Part shown: in pieces, positions 17,655 through 26,288 of the stretch
Layout: every line of letters begins with the position of its first letter
How positions within the stretch are numbered: the stretch's first letter is position 1
Source of the DNA: Palsa-504 sp963753225
Lineage (GTDB): Bacteria; Actinomycetota; Actinomycetes; Streptosporangiales; Streptosporangiaceae
NCBI GenBank assembly: GCA_963753225.1
Contig: CAVWBQ010000025.1
Location: 62,001 to 126,000 of the forward strand
Direction of reading: 5' to 3'
Length of the DNA: 64,000 nt
Made by a program: the position numbers and the translations under genes
Notes under the pieces: generated by a model
Told to the model about the DNA's origin: nothing
Seen by the model: only the letters and a program-made list of their open reading frames with translations
Database searches by the model: none

Positions 17655-19188
17655 TCCCGGCGGCCGCCGGCGTCCGTGACGCCCAGATCGTGAACGGCCC
17701 GGTACGGGCCAGCACGTAGTAGCCGCCCGCGCGGCGCATGTCCGCGGTGATCAGCGCGTCGGCGGCTGCGGTGTCGCCGAAGTCCAGGATCACCAGCGAG
17801 AAGTAATGGCGGCCGATCGCGGCGGCATACGACGGCGTTCCCGGCGCGCCGTGCTGGTAGCGGAAGAACCAGGTGTCCGACCAGCGCGGCCAGGGCACCT
17901 GGTCCCTAAGGTAGTAGGCCTCGACGTCGTAGTCCTCGGCCAGGTACTGGCCGGGGTGAGCGCGGACCACCGAGCGCAGGACGGCGACGGCCGCGGCCGA
18001 GTCTGGCCAGGCCCGGAACAGGGCGGCCGTCTGCCCCAGCGAGCCGAACAGCGTGGCCGCGGCGATGGGGAGCGCCATGACGGCGGCCCAGCCGTGCCCG
18101 GGGTCGACCCGGCTCAGCCTGGCCATCGCGTAGCCCGCCGCGATCGCGGCGAACCAGGCGCCCAGCACCACGTGCTTGTGCAGGCTGACCGTGGTGTGCA
18201 GCACGGCCTGCCCCGCCGGGGCCAGCAGCGCGGCCGCGGCCAGCACCGCGGGCAGCGGCTTCCCCCGGGACTCCCTCCTCCCAGCCAGCGCCATCGCCGC
18301 GCCGAGCACGGCCAGCACCAGGATCAGGCTGGTCCAGACGTACGCGCTGCGCAGGACGGTCGTTACCGGGACGTCGGCGGGCGGGCGGCCCAGCGTGCTG
18401 GCGGTGACGCCCCGCCAGTAGGCGCGGCCGCCTGCCGCGACGGCCGCTCCGGCCAGCGCGAGCCATGAGCCGCCTACGGTGACGAGCGCGGTCAGCCAGG
18501 CGCGGCCCGGCTTCTCCCGCCACGAGGCCAGCCCGGCCACGGCCAGCACCACCGGTGTGAACAGCACGGTCGGGTACGTCACGGTGTTGGCTGCGGCCAG
18601 GGCGAGGCCCGCGGCGGCGAGTGGTACCGTCCGGCTCAGGAAACCGGTCGTGGCCGCGGCCCGCACCGCGAGCCAGGCCGCCAGCGCCAGCAGGAACAGC
18701 GCCAACGCGTCGAAGGTGGCGAACGCGCCGAGGAACTGGGTGCCGGCCAGGGTGGCGAAGAGCCCAGACGCCAGCAGCGCCGCCCGCCGCCCGTAGAGCC
18801 GCGTCGTGGTGGTCCAGAGCAGGCCGGTGACGCCGAGCATGAGGCACAGCGAGAGCAGGCGCGCGGCGGCCAGGCCGCCCAGGCTGTCGGCCGCGGCGGC
18901 CAGCGGGGGATAGAGGACCGGAGCCCCGGAGAAGTACGCCGGGAACGCCGGGACCGGCGCCTGGTGCAGCCAGTGCGCCCACTCCAGGTGCCCGGCCCGC
19001 AGGTAGAGGGCCTCGTCCTGGAACGCCGTGGTGGACCAGACGAGCCGAAGGGACAGGAGCGCCTGGACGGCCAGCACGACGAGCAGCGGCCACGTCGGCC
19101 CGGACCGACGGCCGGGTGGCGCCGGCTGCGCTGGCCGCGGGCGTCCCCGGGCAGCGATGCTGCCTGCGGAAAGGTACGTCCTGGTCAT
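17635..19188 (-). CDS. multispanning GT39/ArnT-like membrane glycosyltransferase (copy 1)
   Basis: A 517-residue protein of about ten hydrophobic helices. The first outer loop carries AFQDEALYLRAGHLEW, where the acidic pair corresponds to the catalytic Asp/Glu region of polyprenyl-phosphate-sugar transferases. FSGAPVLYPPLA follows, and a soluble C-terminal domain ends at residue 517. Such enzymes move a sugar from a lipid phosphate carrier to an acceptor outside the cell. ATG 19188 has AGGTAGG upstream and lies seven bases after the GH26 copy 5 stop. It overlaps GT2 B downstream, so it is in the same operon. Confidence 0.78.
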   Translation of the reverse strand: MTRTYLSAGSIAARGRPRPAQPAPPGRRSGPTWPLLVVLAVQALLSLRLVWSTTAFQDEALYLRAGHLEWAHWLHQAPVPAFPAYFSGAPVLYPPLAAAADSLGGLAAARLLSLCLMLGVTGLLWTTTTRLYGRRAALLASGLFATLAGTQFLGAFATFDALALFLLALAAWLAVRAAATTGFLSRTVPLAAAGLALAAANTVTYPTVLFTPVVLAVAGLASWREKPGRAWLTALVTVGGSWLALAGAAVAAGGRAYWRGVTASTLGRPPADVPVTTVLRSAYVWTSLILVLAVLGAAMALAGRRESRGKPLPAVLAAAALLAPAGQAVLHTTVSLHKHVVLGAWFAAIAAGYAMARLSRVDPGHGWAAVMALPIAAATLFGSLGQTAALFRAWPDSAAAVAVLRSVVRAHPGQYLAEDYDVEAYYLRDQVPWPRWSDTWFFRYQHGAPGTPSYAAAIGRHYFSLVILDFGDTAAADALITADMRRAGGYYVLARTGPFTIWASRTPAAAGSDRGPH

Positions 19189-19195
19189 GCCGGGC

Positions 19196-20152
19196 CTACC
19201 TGCTGGGCCGGTAGGGCGCGAGCTCGTCGCGCACGCCCAGCCGGAAGGAGATCTCGGCCTGCACGTTGTCCTCGATCCGCCAGTCCTGGCGGTAAAGGCC
19301 GCCGTGCTGGGGCTTGTCGAACCAGACCAGGCCGAGCGTCTTGTACTTGGCCATGCCGTGGAACAGGTCCTGGATCTTCGCGAACTGGCCCGCCTCCGGG
19401 CCCACCGCGGTCTCCGAGAGCAGCACCGGCTTGCCGGTGAAGGACCTGACCTGGGTGATGGTCTTGCCGAAGACGGTGGGGAAGGTGTCGGAGTGACGGT
19501 AGTAGTACCCGTCGATCCCGACCCAGGTGACGTACTGGGCACCGGGCCACCAGGAGGCGACCGGCCCGGTGCCGGGCTCGTCCGCCTGGATCGTCCACAG
19601 CCAGGTGACGTTCTCGGCGCCCTGGCCGCGGAACAGCGTCACGATGTGCCGCCACGCGGCCACGAAGGTGGTGGGCGGGGTATGCCCGTATCCCCACGAG
19701 TACCAGGGGGCGTTCATCTCATGGCCGAACCCGATGACCATGGCGTGCCCGAAGTCGCGGACGCGGTCGGCGTAGGCGCGCAGGTACTCGTCGTAGGTGC
19801 CGGCCGCGATGGCCGCGATCGAGGCGTGGGTCGGGCCGATCTGCACGAACGGGATGACGCCGTGCTTGCGGATGGTCTGCGCGAACGCCATGTCGAACGG
19901 CTGGGCCCAGCCGCTGTAATAGCCGAGGAGGTTCGGCGGCCGGCCCGCCATCTGCCCGAAGCCCGCCACCGCGGCGTAGCCGGGCGGCGATCCAGGCTCG
20001 AAGGCGCCCAGGTAGGAGGCTAGTTGGGGAGCCAGGGTGGCGTGTGCTGGCGGCGGCGAGCTGGGCACCAGCCGGATCAGCCGGCCGGCCGCGACGCCGA
20101 GGGCGGCGGCGGCCAGGGCGACAGCCAGGAACATTGCCAGCTTGGATTTCAT
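19196..20152 (-). CDS. GH26-like glycoside hydrolase, membrane anchored or secreted (copy 5)
   Basis: A 318-residue protein starting at ATG in an ATGA overlap with the stop of GT2 synthase C. Hydrophobic N terminus (6-28) followed by the barrel. IGFGHEMNAPWYSWG gives acid/base Glu145 and LLSETAVGP gives nucleophile candidate Glu247. It is more like copy 1 (shared QADEPGTGPVA and SETAVGP segments) than copies 3 and 4, so the locus carries at least two GH26 subtypes. It sits between synthase C and the GT39-like copy 1 in one operon. Confidence 0.82.
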   Translation of the reverse strand: MKSKLAMFLAVALAAAALGVAAGRLIRLVPSSPPPAHATLAPQLASYLGAFEPGSPPGYAAVAGFGQMAGRPPNLLGYYSGWAQPFDMAFAQTIRKHGVIPFVQIGPTHASIAAIAAGTYDEYLRAYADRVRDFGHAMVIGFGHEMNAPWYSWGYGHTPPTTFVAAWRHIVTLFRGQGAENVTWLWTIQADEPGTGPVASWWPGAQYVTWVGIDGYYYRHSDTFPTVFGKTITQVRSFTGKPVLLSETAVGPEAGQFAKIQDLFHGMAKYKTLGLVWFDKPQHGGLYRQDWRIEDNVQAEISFRLGVRDELAPYRPSR

Positions 20153-21726
20153 TCGGCCTGGCCTCCGGGGAAGATCACGCGGGCCACCATGGCCAGGTTG
20201 AGCAGCCCGAAGAACAGCAGGACCGCGAACTGCGGCGAGCCGAGGGCCGCCGTGCGCCACAGGGCCAGCACCAGCCACAGCACGGCCACGCTGCCGCTCC
20301 ACCACCTGATCCCGATCCGGAACCGCCGCAGCGAACTGCCTGGCGTCCTAGTTGGGTGCCAGCTCATCGACCGGCCCAAGGCACCGTCCCAGATCGCGAA
20401 CACGTGCGCCCAGCCGCGGGCGATGCCGAGCGGCCAGATCCCCGGTCCGAAGCGGGACCGGTGCCACAACGGGTAGAGCACGAACCCGGTCAGCATGGCT
20501 GGGAGCAGGATGACGAAGTTCCTCAGCCGAACCTGCCCGGGCAGGAAGGCCAGCATGACGACGGGGATGAGCGGCCCGAAGAAGGTGATCAGCGCGGTGT
20601 AGGCGTAGTAGAAGAACCCCGAGACGTAGGCCAGCCGGGCCGGGAGGCGCATCGGTACCGACCACAGCCGACGGGAGAACACGATGCCCACGTTCCCCGA
20701 GCACCAGCGGTACTGCTGCCGCACGAACGCGTCCAGGTTGTCCGGGCAGATCCCGGTGGACAGCAGCACCGGCAGGTAGACCATGGACCAGCCGGCCCGG
20801 CGCACGTCGAGCCCGGTGTGCACATCCTCGGCGTACGGGATGAGGGTCGGGCCGCCCTGCGGCTCCAGCGCGGCCCGCCGGTACACCGCCGAGGTCCCGC
20901 AGCACACGGCCGCGTCCAGCCGCTGCCTGGCCACCTGGACGGTCCGGTAGAACACCTCCTGGATCGGGCCGGCCGCGCGCTCGATCCAGGTCTGCGCCGG
21001 GCTGGTCCGGAAATACTGCGGGGTCTGCACGATCGCGATCGACGGATCGTCCAGGTAGGGCAGGGTCTCGGCCAGGAAATCCGGCCGCGGCGCGAAGTCC
21101 GCGTCCAGGATGACCAGGTACTCGGCCGAGGTCTGGGCGAAGGCGTGGCGTAGGTTGCCGGCCTTCTTGCCGGCCGGCCAGTCGGGCCGGTGGATATAGC
21201 AGAAACCGAACGAACCGGCCATCGAGCGGGCCTTCTCATCGGGCCCGTCGTCGAGGACGTAGGCGCGCGCCCGGCCCTGGTAGGCCTCGATGAGCGCGGA
21301 CGCCGCGGCCCAGGTATTGCGCAGCAACTCGATCGGCTCACCACAGATGGGCAGGTAGATGTCCACGTCCGGGTAGGCGGGCGGGTGCCACGCCGCCGCC
21401 CGGGCCTGGTGCGCGGCCAGGTCGAATCCGGCGCCGGCGAAGTTCACCGGCAAGCTGATGGCCTGGTACGCCACGTACGTCGCGGTGAACAGCAGGAACG
21501 GCGAGAGCGCCAGGTCCGCGGTCTCCAGCCGGAGCTGGCTGACGATGAGACAGATCGAGCCGATCAGGATCACGGTGGTCAGGTAAGGCAGGTTCCGCTG
21601 GATGTAGAGGTGCTTCTCATCGTCGTCCGGCGGAAGGGGAGGCACCAGGCCAGGCCGCTGGCCGTCCCGGCCGGGCGTGGCCGGCCTGGCCATGGTCCCG
21701 GTGCTGGCCGTCCGCTGCCCGGTCAC
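20149..21726 (-). CDS. cellulose synthase-like GT2 glycosyltransferase (copy C)
   Basis: A 525-residue protein. I chose GTG 21726 because it forms a GTGA overlap with the upstream stop; an ATG 33 bases inside is the alternative. Two membrane helices (about 45-90), then VDIYLPICGEP, YVLDDGPDE, VILDADF (DxD), PYAEDVHTG and RQQYRWCSGN (QxxRW), then several C-terminal helices. The QQYRW with CSGN form is classical for BcsA-like synthases, and synthase B has QQARW. The product sugar is unknown. Coupled downstream to GH26 copy 5. Confidence 0.87.
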   Translation of the reverse strand: MTGQRTASTGTMARPATPGRDGQRPGLVPPLPPDDDEKHLYIQRNLPYLTTVILIGSICLIVSQLRLETADLALSPFLLFTATYVAYQAISLPVNFAGAGFDLAAHQARAAAWHPPAYPDVDIYLPICGEPIELLRNTWAAASALIEAYQGRARAYVLDDGPDEKARSMAGSFGFCYIHRPDWPAGKKAGNLRHAFAQTSAEYLVILDADFAPRPDFLAETLPYLDDPSIAIVQTPQYFRTSPAQTWIERAAGPIQEVFYRTVQVARQRLDAAVCCGTSAVYRRAALEPQGGPTLIPYAEDVHTGLDVRRAGWSMVYLPVLLSTGICPDNLDAFVRQQYRWCSGNVGIVFSRRLWSVPMRLPARLAYVSGFFYYAYTALITFFGPLIPVVMLAFLPGQVRLRNFVILLPAMLTGFVLYPLWHRSRFGPGIWPLGIARGWAHVFAIWDGALGRSMSWHPTRTPGSSLRRFRIGIRWWSGSVAVLWLVLALWRTAALGSPQFAVLLFFGLLNLAMVARVIFPGGQAE

Positions 21727-23336
21727 GACTGCGGCTCGTATCGCCAGATCACGTAGGTACCCCGGGCCGGACCATAGGGGACGACGTCGATGATGTGATA
21801 CCTGGGGTTGCGCCGCAGGTCGGCCGCGAGGCTCTGGTCGAGCGGCTTCGTGTCGGTGAAGTTCAGCGCCACCAGGGAGAAGTAGCCCCGGGCGATGTAC
21901 ATCGCGTAAGTGCCTGCGTTGCCATCCCCGACAACCCCCGCCTTGGCGCTCGGGCCGCCGGTCGGCGCACCGGAGGGCAGGACGATGTTCCGCGTGCTCG
22001 ACCACCGCTGCCACTTGCTCCCGGACGGGAGGTAGTACTCGGCTAGCGAGGGGTCCTCGACCAGCAGCCGCCCGTTGCTGCCGTCGGCCAGCGGCCGCAG
22101 GATCGCGACGTAGGCGGCGGACGACGGCCAGCTGGTGGCGAATACCCAGGACTGGGCGGCGCCCAGGGTGACCGGGAAGGAGAGCGCGACCACGCAGGCG
22201 GCGCGGGTGACGGTGCGCCCGGTCCCCTCGGGTGCGGCCGCGATGAGCCGGTCCACCGCGTAGCCCGCGGTGATAGCCGCGAACCAGGCCCCCATGGCCC
22301 CGTGCTTGTTGAGCGAGGCGGTGGTGTACAGGATGGCCTGCTGAGTCGGCACGAGCAGCGCCGCGGCCGCCAGCACGGTCAGCCGCCACGCCTGCACGCG
22401 CCCGGCGCGGCTGATCCAGCCAATGACCGCGCCGCAGACTGCGGCGACCACGATGACGCCGGTCCAGGACCAGAAGTGCACAAGGACCGTCACCGGGGCG
22501 TCCGTGCCCGGCGCCCGCTGCAGCGTGGTGATGTCGATCCCGTGCAGGTAGCGTTGGCCGCCGATCAGCAGCGCGGGCGTGATCAGGACGGCAAGGACGG
22601 CGAGCAGGGTCAGCGCGCGGGCCGCGGCGAGCTTGCCGCCCGGCCTGGGAAACGCGGTGAGCAGGGCGAGTACGAGCACCACGGGATCGAACAGGGCCGA
22701 CGGGTACGAGGTCGCGTTGGCCAGCGCCAGCGCGGCTCCGGCGGCGACCATCCATCCGGTCGCGTCCGGCCGGTCCCCGGCCCGGACGACGAGCCAGGAG
22801 GCCAGCGCGACACCGAACAGCGACATGGCGTCGTAGGTGGCGAACGAGCCCAGGTGCAGCGCCGGGCCGAGCACGGCGAACAGCGCCGCGGCGAAGAACG
22901 CGGCCCGGCGGCCGGATACCAGGCGGGCAGCGGCCCACAGCAGCGCGGTGGCGCCGAGCATGAAGACGAGGGACAGGATCCTGGCCGCGGCCAGCCCTCC
23001 TGCGCTGTCGGCCAGCGCGGCCAGCGGCGGGTAGATGACCGGCGCCCCGGAGAAATACGAAGGGAACGGCGGTATCGGGGTGCCGTGCAGCAGCCAGGCC
23101 CATTCCAGGTGGCCGGCCCACAGGTAGAGCGCTTCGTCCTGGAACGCCGTATCCGCCCCGACCAGCCGGAGCGACAGGGCGGCCTGGACGGCGAGCACCA
23201 CGAGCAGCGGCCAGTTGCCCGGTACCCGCAGCCTGGCCGTCCGCCGTGGCCGGGGCGCGGCGTGCGTGCCCGTAGTCGTCTGCGCTGCTGACGTCGGTGG
23301 CTCCGCCGACTGCTGGATCGCTGCGCCTAGATCCAT
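21723..23336 (-). CDS. multispanning GT39/ArnT-like membrane glycosyltransferase (copy 2)
   Basis: A 537-residue paralogue of the protein at 17635-19188. It has the same opening WPLLVVLAVQAALSLRL, AFQDEALYLWAGHLEW in the first loop, FSGAPVIYPPLA and about ten helices, and ends in a soluble domain (residues ~420-537). ATG 23336 was chosen with CAGGTG upstream, although the frame is open for 19 more codons. It is the first gene of the seven-gene minus-strand operon (GT39, GT2, GH26, GT39, GT2, GH26, GH26), a tandem duplication of a three-gene block plus one extra GH26. Confidence 0.78.
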   Translation of the reverse strand: MDLGAAIQQSAEPPTSAAQTTTGTHAAPRPRRTARLRVPGNWPLLVVLAVQAALSLRLVGADTAFQDEALYLWAGHLEWAWLLHGTPIPPFPSYFSGAPVIYPPLAALADSAGGLAAARILSLVFMLGATALLWAAARLVSGRRAAFFAAALFAVLGPALHLGSFATYDAMSLFGVALASWLVVRAGDRPDATGWMVAAGAALALANATSYPSALFDPVVLVLALLTAFPRPGGKLAAARALTLLAVLAVLITPALLIGGQRYLHGIDITTLQRAPGTDAPVTVLVHFWSWTGVIVVAAVCGAVIGWISRAGRVQAWRLTVLAAAALLVPTQQAILYTTASLNKHGAMGAWFAAITAGYAVDRLIAAAPEGTGRTVTRAACVVALSFPVTLGAAQSWVFATSWPSSAAYVAILRPLADGSNGRLLVEDPSLAEYYLPSGSKWQRWSSTRNIVLPSGAPTGGPSAKAGVVGDGNAGTYAMYIARGYFSLVALNFTDTKPLDQSLAADLRRNPRYHIIDVVPYGPARGTYVIWRYEPQS

Positions 23337-23691
23337 AGGTGGCACCTGCCTGATATCAAGGCATACAGGGGTGCGTGAAAAACAGCCCCCCAAGTAGCTG
23401 ACCTACCGTGCTGAAGGTGTCACCTAACGCAGCGCTTCTGTACGAATATGGACACCGCAAACCAGACGGTAATCTCCGTTTCCCGGACATGAGGTGTATT
23501 CCGCAAATTTAGCGGGAGAAAGAACCTTCGCGTCGCGCGGCGGCATGGCTCAGGAGGAGTCGCGGTACGACAGAAGCGGCGCAGGACTATTACATTTCAT
23601 AGTCCTGCTTGAATAGCCGCTCATCCTGTGCTGCGCTATACCGTGCGGCCGTATCGCCCTATATGCGTACCGTACAGGGGGGTTGACCCGA
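23337..23691. promoter_or_regulatory. divergent intergenic region driving the polysaccharide operon
   Basis: This gap of 355 bases is noticeably AT-richer than its surroundings. It contains TCCGCAAATTTAGC at 23501-23514, almost identical to the motif at 10156-10169. From about 23590 to 23691 it repeats the upstream sequence of the paralogous gene at 7792, including the AGGGGGGTTGACC ribosome-site segment. No small gene was recognised in it. Confidence 0.45.
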
Positions 23692-24873
23692 ATGGCACAG
23701 GAGCAGCCCGGCAGGGAACTGCCGCAGCGCGTCCGGGGGGCGGCCCGGACCGGTCCGCCCCCGCCCGCCCCGTCGTCTTCCCCCGTGCTCACCGAGGAAC
23801 TGCGGCAGCGCATGCGGGCGGCGGTTACCGCTGAGCGCTCCGGGGCGGCCACCAAGCAAGACGAAGCTCCGGCTGTGTCCGAGCCCCCGGCCGCCGCCAC
23901 GCCCCCGTTCCCGGTCAAACCCCCCGCGGGCCCGGCCCCGGCGGATTCTCCGCGGCCCGCGGGCCCGGCCCCGGCGGATTCTCCGCGGCCTGCGGGCCGG
24001 TCCCGGGCCCGGCGGGTGGCCCCGTTCGTAGCCGTCGTCCTGGTCATCGGGATGCTGGCGGTCGCGGCCGTCAGGTACTTCGGCCGCTCCCCGGCGGCCA
24101 GCCCGCCCAGCGCCGCTGCCGCGCGCCAGGCGGCGGAGGCTCGTGCTGCCGCCGCTTCCTGGGTGGCCCAGCAGGTCAGCCGGGACGTCAAGGTCTCCTG
24201 TGACCCGGCGATGTGCGCGGCGCTCAGCGGCGCACGGGTTCCCCTCGGCGCGAACTGTCTCGTGCTCGGGTCGAACTCGGCAGATCCCGACCAGCTCCGC
24301 CGTGGTAGTCGAGACGCCGCCGTGCTGAGCCTGTTCGGCAGTAGCCTCGCCACCGGCCTGGGCGCCGGCGGTTCTCGCGTCCTTCGGCTCCGGGCCGTTC
24401 CTCGTCACCGTCCGGGTGATCGACCGTAACGGGGCCGCCGCGTACCGAGACCAAGCTCGGCGCCGACCTGGCCGACCGGAAGAGCCGCCGGCGACCGCGC
24501 TGCTGAACGACCCGCAGATCTCGGTACCCCGGCGCTGCCCAGCGGCGCAGCTCACTGCGGGCGCGGTCGACTCGCGGCTGCTGGAGATCCTCGCCTTCGT
24601 GGCCGGGCACCAGCCGATCAGCATCGTGCAGTTCGGGAACCCCGGTCCCGGCGCGAGCGCCGACGTCCCGCTCCGCTACGTCGACCTGGCCGAGCGTGAC
24701 CGGGCGCATCACTTGTCCTCCGCCGCGTACGTGAGGTCTTTCCGCACCTACCTGAGCACTGCGGATGTCAGCTTCCGCCCGGCCAGCATGAGACGGTGGT
24801 GCTGCCGGACGGCCAGGCCGTGCTGCGGGTAGAGTTCACCGCCCCGAGCCCGCTGAGGGTGTCCGGCAGTTAA
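23692..24873 (+). pseudogene. paralogue of the 7792 membrane protein, broken by several frameshifts
   Basis: ATG 23692 follows AGGGGGG. The start MAQEQPGRELPQRV matches the paralogue (GRELPQRA). A 33-base tandem repeat encodes GPAPADSPRPA twice, then one transmembrane segment (FVAVVLVIGMLAVAAVRYF) and SCDPAMCAALS. After about 24230 the homology hops between frames several times: AHGFP, then LVLGSNSADP, then AVVVETP, then LFGSS, then WAPAVLASFGSGP. The end matches as VVLPDGQAVLRVEFTAPS and stops at 24873. With that many indels it is a true pseudogene rather than one sequencing error. Family unknown. Confidence 0.7.
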
Positions 24874-24890
24874 GGCCCGAGCAGGGCACG

Positions 24891-26288
24891 TCAGGAGTCG
24901 TATCCCATGCCCGCCGCATCCAGCGCCCGCAGCCACAGGTTCCTGCGGCCGGACTTGCGGTCCGCCCGGGCCAGCGACCAGCGGGTCGCCTGCACGCCCA
25001 GGTAGGCGAGCGGCTCGGGCGGGAAGGGGACCGGCTTGCTGCGGACCATCTCGAGCTGGGTCAGCTCGGTCGGCTGGCCGCTCAGCAGGTCGAGCATCAC
25101 CCGCGCGCCGAACCTGGTCGCGGCCACCCCGAGCCCGGTGTAGCCGAGCGCGTAGGCGACCCGGCCGCGGTGCGCGGTGCCGAAGAACGCGCAGAACCGG
25201 CTGCAAGTGTCGATCGCCCCGCCCCAGCGATGACTGAACCCGATGCCCTCCAGCTGCGGAAACGTGGTGAGGAAGTGCTCGGCGAGCCTGGCGAAGGTAG
25301 CCGGGCGCTGGTCGTAGGCCCCGCGGACGTCGCCGCCGAAGTGGTAGATGGCGTCGTAGCCGCCCCACAGGATCCGGAGGTCGGAGGTCAGCCGGCAGTA
25401 ATGGAACTGGTTGCCCGCGTCCCCGACGCCCTGCCGGTTCTGCCAGCCGACGGCGGCGAGCTGAGCCGGGCTGAGCGGCTCGCTCACCAGCACGTAGTCG
25501 TAGACCGGCACGATGTACGGCCGCAGCCGCTTGACCAGCGGAGGGAACGCGTTGGTGCCGAGCGCCACCCGCCTGGCCCGCAGCACGCCGTGCCGGGTGC
25601 GCACGGTCACGCCGTCCGCGTCGCTGGCCAGGCCGGTGGCCGGGGTCCGTTCGGCGATCCGGACGCCGATCCGCTCGCACGCATCGGCCAGGCCCCAGGC
25701 GAGCCTGGCCGGCTGCACGCCGGCCGAGCCCTCCTTGTCCCACAGACCCGCCAGGTAGGTGGGGGAGTTCACCTGCGCCCGCACCGCCCCGGCCTCCAGG
25801 AACGTGCCCCCGTCGGCCGCGGCGGCCTCGCGCAGCGAAGCGACCTGGTAGTCCTCGGTGGCCACGGTGATCGAGCCGGCCCGCTCGAAGTCGCAGTCGA
25901 TGCCGTACCTGCCGATCGCGGCCTCGATCGCGTCGAGGTTCTCCGCGCCGAGCCGCTGCAGCGTGCCGAACTCGGCCGGGAACCGCTCCCGCCCGTTGCC
26001 CGCGCCGTGGGTCAGGCTGGCCTCGCAGAAACCGCCGTTGCGCCCGCTCGCCGCCCAGCCGATCCGGTTGCCCTCGATCAGCACCACGGACCGCCCGGGG
26101 TTGGCCTCCTTGGCCAGCAGGGCGGTCCACAGGCCGCTGAAACCGCCGCCGATTACCGCCAGGTCGCAGGCCGTATCGCCGCGCAGCGGCTCGCGCACGG
26201 CCGGCGCATCCGGCCGGTCCAGCCAGAACGGCGCCGGCTGCGCCGCCATGACCAGCCGGGTCAGCTCCTCGCGCTCAGACTGCCGCAA
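24891..26288 (-). CDS. FAD-dependent amine/amino acid oxidoreductase (DAO family, PuuB-like)
   Basis: A 465-residue flavoprotein. FAD-binding Rossmann motif LAVIGGGFSGLWTALL (43-58), followed by VVLIEGNRIGWAASGRNGG, the hallmark of glycine/sarcosine/gamma-glutamylputrescine oxidases. A late GYTGLGVAATRFGAR segment closes the FAD site. The TTG at 26288 lies inside the end of the upstream aminotransferase gene (14-base overlap) with GAGGA nearby; ATG 26249 is the alternative. Pairing with a GabT-like transaminase fits a putrescine-to-GABA or related diamine pathway, which is inference. Confidence 0.8.
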   Translation of the reverse strand: MRQSEREELTRLVMAAQPAPFWLDRPDAPAVREPLRGDTACDLAVIGGGFSGLWTALLAKEANPGRSVVLIEGNRIGWAASGRNGGFCEASLTHGAGNGRERFPAEFGTLQRLGAENLDAIEAAIGRYGIDCDFERAGSITVATEDYQVASLREAAAADGGTFLEAGAVRAQVNSPTYLAGLWDKEGSAGVQPARLAWGLADACERIGVRIAERTPATGLASDADGVTVRTRHGVLRARRVALGTNAFPPLVKRLRPYIVPVYDYVLVSEPLSPAQLAAVGWQNRQGVGDAGNQFHYCRLTSDLRILWGGYDAIYHFGGDVRGAYDQRPATFARLAEHFLTTFPQLEGIGFSHRWGGAIDTCSRFCAFFGTAHRGRVAYALGYTGLGVAATRFGARVMLDLLSGQPTELTQLEMVRSKPVPFPPEPLAYLGVQATRWSLARADRKSGRRNLWLRALDAAGMGYDS

